Shown here one piece after another: positions 59,359 through 64,000 of a stretch of DNA of 64,000 nt. This DNA is from an uncultured Metabacillus sp. (GTDB lineage Bacteria; Bacillota; Bacilli; Bacillales; Bacillaceae), in the NCBI RefSeq assembly GCF_947503125.1, contig NZ_CANNCR010000003.1:62001-126000 (forward strand), written 5' to 3'. The stretch's first letter is position 1. Each line of letters starts with the position of its first letter. The notes beneath the pieces are model-generated. The model saw only the letters and a program-made list of their open reading frames with translations, was not told the DNA's origin and did not search any database. Made by a program: the position numbers and the translations under genes.

Positions 59359-60548
59359 TGAGACTCGCTTTTATTTGTACAGAAAAGCTCCCTTCTCCTG
59401 CCATAAAGGGTGGAGCTATTCAAATGATGATCGACGGTGTAACGCCATTTATCAGTAAAGAATATAATTTTACTATTTTCTCTGTCACCGATCCATCCCT
59501 TCCTGATTATGAAGTACGTAGCGGCGTACAATACATTCGATTACCGCCTGAAAATTATGAAGTAAATATTGCTAAAATACTTGCTGAAAAAGCGTTTCAC
59601 ATTGTTCATGTTTTTAACCGACCATTAAGTATCCCCCTTTATAAAAAGGCTTCCCCATCAAGCCAATTTGTTTTAGGACTTCATAATGAAATGCTTTCCG
59701 AAAAAAAAGTTTCTCTGGAGAAAGGGAAGGAAATTGTAAACTCTGTGGAAAGAATTGTTACTGTAAGTAATTATATAAAACAAACTGTTTTGGAGCGGTT
59801 TCCTGAAGCAGAGTCCAAAATAAAAGTAGTTTACTCAGGAGTAAATTTAATGGAATATCCCCCTGTCTGGTCGCCAGAGGGAGAACAAATTCGCAAGGAA
59901 TATCGACAAAAATACAATATCGGAGATAAGAAGGTCATATTATTTGTTGGAAGGCTCACAAAAAATAAAGGTCCTCATCTTCTGATATCTGCCTTTAAAG
60001 CCATTGCTAAAAGACATCCTAACGCGGTCCTTGTGATTACAGGGGGAAAGTGGTTTAGTGATGATGGGATCAATAAATATATTCGTTATTTAAAGAAATT
60101 AGCCCAACCATTAGGAGACAAAGTTATTTTCACGAATTTTATTCCTGCAAAGGAAATTTCGAATATTTTTTTAATGAGTGATATTTTCGTCTGCTCTTCC
60201 CAATGGCAAGAACCGTTAGCACGGGTTCACTATGAAGCATTTGCTGCTGGAATTCCAACTATCTCAACTAATAGAGGAGGAAATGCAGAGGTCGTTTCCC
60301 ATAAAGAAACTGGCTATTTAATAGAGGCGTACGATCAAGTTAGTGAATTTGCAAAGGGAATCCATTTTTATTTGATGAATCCTGTTACAGCAGATAGAAT
60401 TACAAGAAATGCTAGAAAATTGGTGGAATCAAATTTCCAATTCCATCATGTAGCAAGCCGATTAACCAACGTTTATTCTGAATTGATTCCAAAACTCAAG
60501 GAAGATCAATTTCATAAAAAGTTTGGATTGCCGTTATTTCGATTCTGA
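59358..60548 (+). CDS. ytcC: Family 4 glycosyltransferase, YtcC-type
   Basis: 396 aa GT-B fold. MRLAFICTEKLPSPAIKGGA (N-domain), VILFVGRLTKNKGPHLLISA and the C-domain donor-binding EPLARVHYEAFAAGIPTIST with the E-x7-E pattern. It starts at the ytcB stop (1-nt overlap). Related along its whole length to CotSA encoded 500 bp away on the other strand, so the two are paralogues. Presumably adds the uronic-acid sugar to a coat or crust component. Confidence 0.9.
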   Translation: MRLAFICTEKLPSPAIKGGAIQMMIDGVTPFISKEYNFTIFSVTDPSLPDYEVRSGVQYIRLPPENYEVNIAKILAEKAFHIVHVFNRPLSIPLYKKASPSSQFVLGLHNEMLSEKKVSLEKGKEIVNSVERIVTVSNYIKQTVLERFPEAESKIKVVYSGVNLMEYPPVWSPEGEQIRKEYRQKYNIGDKKVILFVGRLTKNKGPHLLISAFKAIAKRHPNAVLVITGGKWFSDDGINKYIRYLKKLAQPLGDKVIFTNFIPAKEISNIFLMSDIFVCSSQWQEPLARVHYEAFAAGIPTISTNRGGNAEVVSHKETGYLIEAYDQVSEFAKGIHFYLMNPVTADRITRNARKLVESNFQFHHVASRLTNVYSELIPKLKEDQFHKKFGLPLFRF

Positions 60549-60587
60549 TTCATTTAACAATATTTAGGGTAAGCAAAAAGTTAAACC

Positions 60588-60634
60588 GTACCCTATAGGG
60601 TAGACTTTATTTTTATGTCTGCTTTATAGGGTAC
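60588..60634. repeat. GTACCCTATAG palindrome, copy 2
   Basis: GTACCCTATA / TATAGGGTAC with AGAC / GTCT inside and a T-rich loop, 40 nt after ytcC. Same design as the element at 20495-20549. It likely terminates the ytcABC operon. Confidence 0.7.
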
Positions 60635-60658
60635 TTATATGTATAATGATAAAGAATA

Positions 60659-60860
60659 CTTGGCTAGCGCCATGCATTAAGTTTGCCGGGGATTGCCTAG
60701 TTGCCCTTATACTTTAAACTTAAAATTGTCCTCTACGTCGAACTTTCATCTTTGCTGACAATTTATGCTTTCTTAAAGTGTAAAGAAAAATTGGCTAGCG
60801 CCATGCCTTAAGGCGCCGGCGATTGCCTAGTTGCATTTATACTTTTTTAACGTGAAAAAA
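60659..60860. repeat. Composite repeat: hairpin repeat R2 copy 2 and a deleted copy
   Basis: TTGGCTAGCGCCATGC-TTAAG...GATTGCCTAGTTGC occurs twice (60659 and 60791). After the first comes a full R2 element with AAATTGTC (60723-60730) / GACAATTT (60757-60764) and a 26-nt loop. After the second (60826-60860) only the outer parts remain, as if the hairpin were excised. Confidence 0.7.
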
Positions 60861-60951
60861 TAGTCAAATAGGAATAGAAGGTAAAGAGCACTTTTTATTC
60901 CTATTTGACTTATGCTTGTCGTCGAATGCTTAGCGCCTTGTGCTTTTCTTA
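60861..60951. repeat. Dispersed structured repeat R1, copy 7 (right part)
   Basis: AGTCAAATAGGAATAGAAGGTAAAGAGCACTTTTTATTCCTATTTGACTTATGC hairpin region, then GTCGAATGCTTAGCGCCTTGTGCTTTTCTT. The left CTAGCTCCAGG end is missing or replaced by R2-related sequence. The stretch quoted is read in pieces of the published R1 pattern, with AGTCAAATAGGAAT / ATTCCTATTTGACT as a 14-bp stem. Confidence 0.8.
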
Positions 60952-61015
60952 AAATGTCCTTTCCAAAGGGGAAACTTTAGGTTGCCAGCCAACCTTTTAC
61001 CCGCCATTCAAAAGG

Positions 61016-62413
61016 TTAAGATTCAATCGTATTTACCTTGATAGCCATATTTTCTTTATTAAACCATGGCGTTGAAGGAAGAGGGAATTTCTTAATTGGC
61101 TTCTTTAGTTTTTCTCGAACTTGCTTCTTCTCTAATGGGGTCTTTTCAGTTGCTGTTTTTTCAGTTAACGGTTGCTCATCTTTCTTTTCGTTAATTATTG
61201 AAGGAGTACTAATGTCTTTCTCATCATGAATTATTGAAGGACTGCTAATGTCAATGTTATTTTTAATTTTATGCTCAATCCCACTCCAAACTTGGGATAT
61301 ATCATCGATGACTCGATTCCAGTTATGATTTTTTTCTGCAATGTGCCGTCCATATTGTCCCATTTCCCTACAGAGGGAAGGACTAGAGAGTAATTTAGAT
61401 AAGTGTGTGACAAATTCCTGAGGATCGTCTGGTTTCTCAACGATAAACCCATTTTTTCCAATCTCGATTATTTCAGGGTTTCCTCCACGGGCAGTTGTCA
61501 CGATTGGCAATCCTGCTGCCATTGCTTCATAATGTACCCGGGCTAACGGTTCTTCCCATTGAGAAGGACAAACAAAGATATCTGCAGCAGCGAACCAGTC
61601 TTGAATTTGATCTGGCTGCACAAAACCAGTAGTGATCACTGGGATAGGAAGGCGGTCTGCAATCGCTTTAATATAAGAAATGTAATCGGTCATTCGATTA
61701 TCACTAAAGCCTTTGCTTCCCATTAGAACTAAAGCCACATTTGGGTGCTTCTTAGCTAAATCCACCATCGCTCGCAGGAGCACATCTGCCCCCTTGTTCA
61801 CTGAAAGCCGCCCAGCAAACAAAATAACCTTTTTTGATTCAAGGCCGTGTTTTTGACGCATGGAAGCTCTAATTCTTTTGCCTTTTTCCGAATATGTTGG
61901 AACAAATCGATCCAGGTCCACACCAGAATAAATCGTTTGAATTTTAGGTTGGGCATCAGGGTAAAGCTTTACTATTTCTCCTCCAATATAATTACTTATT
62001 GTAATAATTTTATCTACTTGATTAATTGCATTCTGAGCTTCTTCAGGATCTATTTTTTCCCTCTTAAACATATCATTGTGCATGCTTAAAATGATACGTG
62101 AACCTGGTGCCGCTTCCCGTATCGGTAAAACGAGGCGGGGGCGATTAAAAATGTGAATTAAGTCAAAGGTATTGTTTTTAAGAAAATTTACAACACCCTC
62201 CTGATATGTCTCCAATAACCCGCCTGGGACCCTTACATAATGAACACCATCTTTTGTTTCCGTATCTGGTAATGTTTCATCGTCCCTTCCTATTATTGTA
62301 ATAGTATGGTTTTTTCTTAAGTTTGGAATAGCTCCAGCGATGAATGTTTGGATTGCCCCCCCTTTTACTGGTGGCACTGGGAGTTTTTCCGTACTAACTA
62401 TTAGTATTTTCAC
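61016..62413 (-). CDS. cotSA: CotSA, spore-coat glycosyltransferase with C-terminal extension
   Basis: 465 aa, GT4 family. MKILIVSTEKLPVPPVKGGA, VILFAGRLSVNKGADVLLRA and EPLARVHYEAMAAGLPIVTT are present. The first 380 residues cover the whole enzyme (B. subtilis CotSA is about 377 aa). The last 85 form a Ser/Thr/Lys/Glu-rich tail with two near-copies of DISSPSII-(H/N)-(D/E)-EK. It starts with GTG overlapping the cotS stop. Assigned to the spore coat by homology and by its pairing with cotS. Confidence 0.88.
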   Translation of the reverse strand: MKILIVSTEKLPVPPVKGGAIQTFIAGAIPNLRKNHTITIIGRDDETLPDTETKDGVHYVRVPGGLLETYQEGVVNFLKNNTFDLIHIFNRPRLVLPIREAAPGSRIILSMHNDMFKREKIDPEEAQNAINQVDKIITISNYIGGEIVKLYPDAQPKIQTIYSGVDLDRFVPTYSEKGKRIRASMRQKHGLESKKVILFAGRLSVNKGADVLLRAMVDLAKKHPNVALVLMGSKGFSDNRMTDYISYIKAIADRLPIPVITTGFVQPDQIQDWFAAADIFVCPSQWEEPLARVHYEAMAAGLPIVTTARGGNPEIIEIGKNGFIVEKPDDPQEFVTHLSKLLSSPSLCREMGQYGRHIAEKNHNWNRVIDDISQVWSGIEHKIKNNIDISSPSIIHDEKDISTPSIINEKKDEQPLTEKTATEKTPLEKKQVREKLKKPIKKFPLPSTPWFNKENMAIKVNTIES

Positions 62414-63507
62414 TTCCTATTTCCCCCTCTCCATTCTTTCCGCAATTGCTCAATTATTGGCCATTTTGTCTTATCAATTTCTACGATTCTTTGGACAACA
62501 GAATCCAATTCACTATTTAAAGCTATGGTTGGCTCAATCAACATTTCTTTTACATTTTTATAATATAAATTAGGTAATGAAAAATCGATCAATAGAATTT
62601 CAAACAAGTCGTCTGTGATAGGGTTCGCCTCATTGTATGCTTCCAGCATTCCTACAATCCAATTGATATCCCATTTTCCTAGATCATCCATAGAGCCGGT
62701 AATGAGCTTGCGTAAATCTCGAATAGGAATATCATACGCTACTCCATCAAGGTCGATGATCCACATGCCGCCTGGTCCCATTTGTCCATTCGACCATCCA
62801 TAATCCTGATGCACTAATCCCCATTCCTTATTTCCTTTGGAGACCATTTGTTGATATGAGGATTGTTCCAGCATAGTTAATGCTTTTTTTGCTTGCTCCT
62901 CAAATATATCTACTGTGTTTAAAATGGTCCTGCTAGCGGGCATTTCTGAATATAATTTGGCTACATCTTTAAACCAGGTCATTTTTCTAACAATCTTTTT
63001 ATATGCATTTGGCCATCGAAATAGTCTTGAAGCATTTTCTGCTCCTTTAGGAGGAACATATCCTTGAGAAAGTTGATGAAATTCGCCAATGGCATTGCTT
63101 AGTAGCTTTGCCCCTTCAATATCTGCAGATACTTGATAAAGAGGTTCAATCCAATCAGCAACAAACCAGATTTTCCCTCCCATTTCCACTATATTGCTGC
63201 CCGATTTTGTCTTTACAATCGGTGGTACTCTAGCCTTTTTAACATTGACTAAATATTCCTGTGCACCAATGCTAAATAAACTCCTGGATGGTCTCCGATG
63301 GAGTATTTTTAAGCTTTTTGGCCCCTTGCTCGTATTGATTTTCCATATTAGTCCACCCTTATCCGCCTTTGTTGTAATAACTTCCATGCTGTTCACTTTA
63401 AAGTCGTATTGATTAATTACTTGTTGAGCCATTTCCTCTATATATTGTGGAACGTATAAATCATCTAATATTTCATCTGAATCCCATGGTGTAATAAGCT
63501 GCTCCAA
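62410..63507 (-). CDS. cotS: CotS, spore-coat kinase-like protein
   Basis: 365 aa of the CotS/YtaA/YutH family with an aminoglycoside-phosphotransferase fold. WGLVHQDYGWSNGQMG carries the catalytic-loop pattern (HxD...N) and MWIIDLDGVAYDIPIRDL the metal-binding Asp; WKINTSKGPKSLKILHRRP is the N-lobe. The catalytic residues look intact, so it may be an active kinase. TTG start about 11 nt after GGAAGGAATG. Same operon as cotSA. Confidence 0.88.
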   Translation of the reverse strand: MEQLITPWDSDEILDDLYVPQYIEEMAQQVINQYDFKVNSMEVITTKADKGGLIWKINTSKGPKSLKILHRRPSRSLFSIGAQEYLVNVKKARVPPIVKTKSGSNIVEMGGKIWFVADWIEPLYQVSADIEGAKLLSNAIGEFHQLSQGYVPPKGAENASRLFRWPNAYKKIVRKMTWFKDVAKLYSEMPASRTILNTVDIFEEQAKKALTMLEQSSYQQMVSKGNKEWGLVHQDYGWSNGQMGPGGMWIIDLDGVAYDIPIRDLRKLITGSMDDLGKWDINWIVGMLEAYNEANPITDDLFEILLIDFSLPNLYYKNVKEMLIEPTIALNSELDSVVQRIVEIDKTKWPIIEQLRKEWRGGNRK

Positions 63508-63650
63508 AACTAGTCATTCCTTCCCTGGGTATTTTTGTTTTTACATTGTATTCACTTAGTGAAAAATTGGGTGGACATTTGTCCATAGATAAAAATAATT
63601 GTCTATAAGTTCATTTGAATTAAAATGAATCTAAAAGTTATCGAGGGAGG

Positions 63651-63765
63651 ATATCGGCGGAATAGAAAATAAAATAGCGGAAGTAAGGTTGATATTGGCG
63701 AAATAGAAATAAGAACGGCAGAATTGAAGTTGATATCGACGTAATCGAGCAATGATTGGCGCGAG
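63651..63765. repeat. Periodic repeat array C (about 20.5 nt)
   Basis: GCG-type motifs at 63651 (ATATCGGCG), 63672, 63692 (ATATTGGCG), 63713, 63733 (ATATCGACG) and 63754, in steps of 21, 20, 21, 20 and 21. Two of every pair also form a 41-nt tandem unit with GAATAGAAA / AAATAGAAAT between. Degenerate relative of arrays A and B. Confidence 0.7.
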
Positions 63766-63860
63766 CGAAAAAGCAGCCCCACTCATTTCAACACATCTTT
63801 AGCTGCAAAAGAATGTTTTTTTATCATTAGGAAAATCTAAAGGTAAAAGGGGGTTAAACA

Positions 63861-64000
63861 ATGATCGAGATTGAATCAAGATTAGAAGGGCAAACGATTG
63901 AATTGTATGATCTTGAACAAAAGCTAAAGCCTATGGGGTATTCAATTGGCGGCAATTGGGAGTATGATCATGGATATTTTGATTATAAAATTGATTCTCA
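63861..64000 (+). CDS. yugN: YugN-like protein, 3' end outside window
   Basis: AAAGGGGG is 7 nt before the ATG. The visible 46 residues, MIEIESRLEGQTIELYDLEQ and KLKPMGYSIGGNWEYDHGYF, match the N-terminus of the YugN-like family. In B. subtilis yugN is close to pgi; here about 10 kb of spore-coat DNA lies between. Function unknown. Confidence 0.8.
   Translation, partial: MIEIESRLEGQTIELYDLEQKLKPMGYSIGGNWEYDHGYFDYKIDS

Overview
The window is a chromosomal segment of a spore-forming, AT-rich Bacillaceae bacterium. It has strong AGGAGG-type ribosome binding sites, frequent GTG/TTG starts, sporulation genes (kinB, kapB, kapD, cotH, cotS, cotSA, a GerPA/PF-like gene) and the competence quorum-sensing locus. 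As far as I recall the Bacillus subtilis map, gene order follows its yuiC-to-yugN interval almost gene by gene. It is not B. subtilis itself: several islands are missing, moved or added. No rRNA, tRNA, CRISPR array, prophage or intact transposon was seen.

Layout. 1-7.6 kb is the yui block: yuiC (partial), a cytosolic BtuF-like protein with yuiD, the leucyl aminopeptidase yuiE, the transporter yuiF, the biotin transporter bioY and the molybdo-oxidoreductase yuiH. 7.8-12.6 kb holds a PhzF isomerase, a deleted methyltransferase pseudogene, two small conserved genes and the alanine-catabolic pair ald/adeR. 12.8-20.9 kb is the yue block (yueD, yueE, yueF, yueG, yueH), interleaved with an orphan histidine kinase, a MerR regulator, yugP (plus a decayed second yugP tail) and yugS. 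The type VII secretion genes that lie between adeR and yueD in B. subtilis are absent. 20.9-24.1 kb carries an HpaB-type monooxygenase, a TerC protein and small genes.

24.2-28.8 kb is a complete degQ-comQ-comX-comP-comA locus. ComQ prenylates the ComX tryptophan, mature ComX activates ComP, ComP phosphorylates ComA, and ComA probably activates degQ through a ComA-box-like site. The ComX tail (NFYWY) suggests its own pherotype. 29-35.3 kb has yuxO and the seven-gene mrpABCDEFG Na+/H+ antiporter operon. 35.5-47.1 kb has yufK, yuxK, pbpD, kapD, kapB, kinB, patB, yugE, yugF and the alaR-alaT pair. kapB and kinB are separated by a repeat and a small membrane-protein gene. 47.3-49.6 kb is an ECF sigma factor with a large membrane-anchored putative anti-sigma or sensor protein. 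49.7-53.7 kb is yugI, yuzA, yugJ and pgi.

Between pgi and the yugN-like gene at the right edge lies a spore-coat island (54-63.5 kb). It has a Gly-Ser repeat protein divergent from the coat kinase cotH, a UTP-glucose-1-phosphate uridylyltransferase, a UDP-glucose dehydrogenase/epimerase/glycosyltransferase operon (ytcABC), and cotS-cotSA. Together these could make UDP-uronic-acid sugars and modify coat protein. The Gly-Ser protein is a candidate phosphorylation or glycosylation substrate.

The intergenic DNA is rich in repeats. There are seven copies of a structured, branched-hairpin repeat, three arrays of a roughly 20.5-nt periodic motif (TATCRGCG), a second hairpin family with a compensatory base-pair change, paired GTACCCTATAG palindromes, a nested palindrome after pgi, and a fragment resembling the 5' end of a group II intron.
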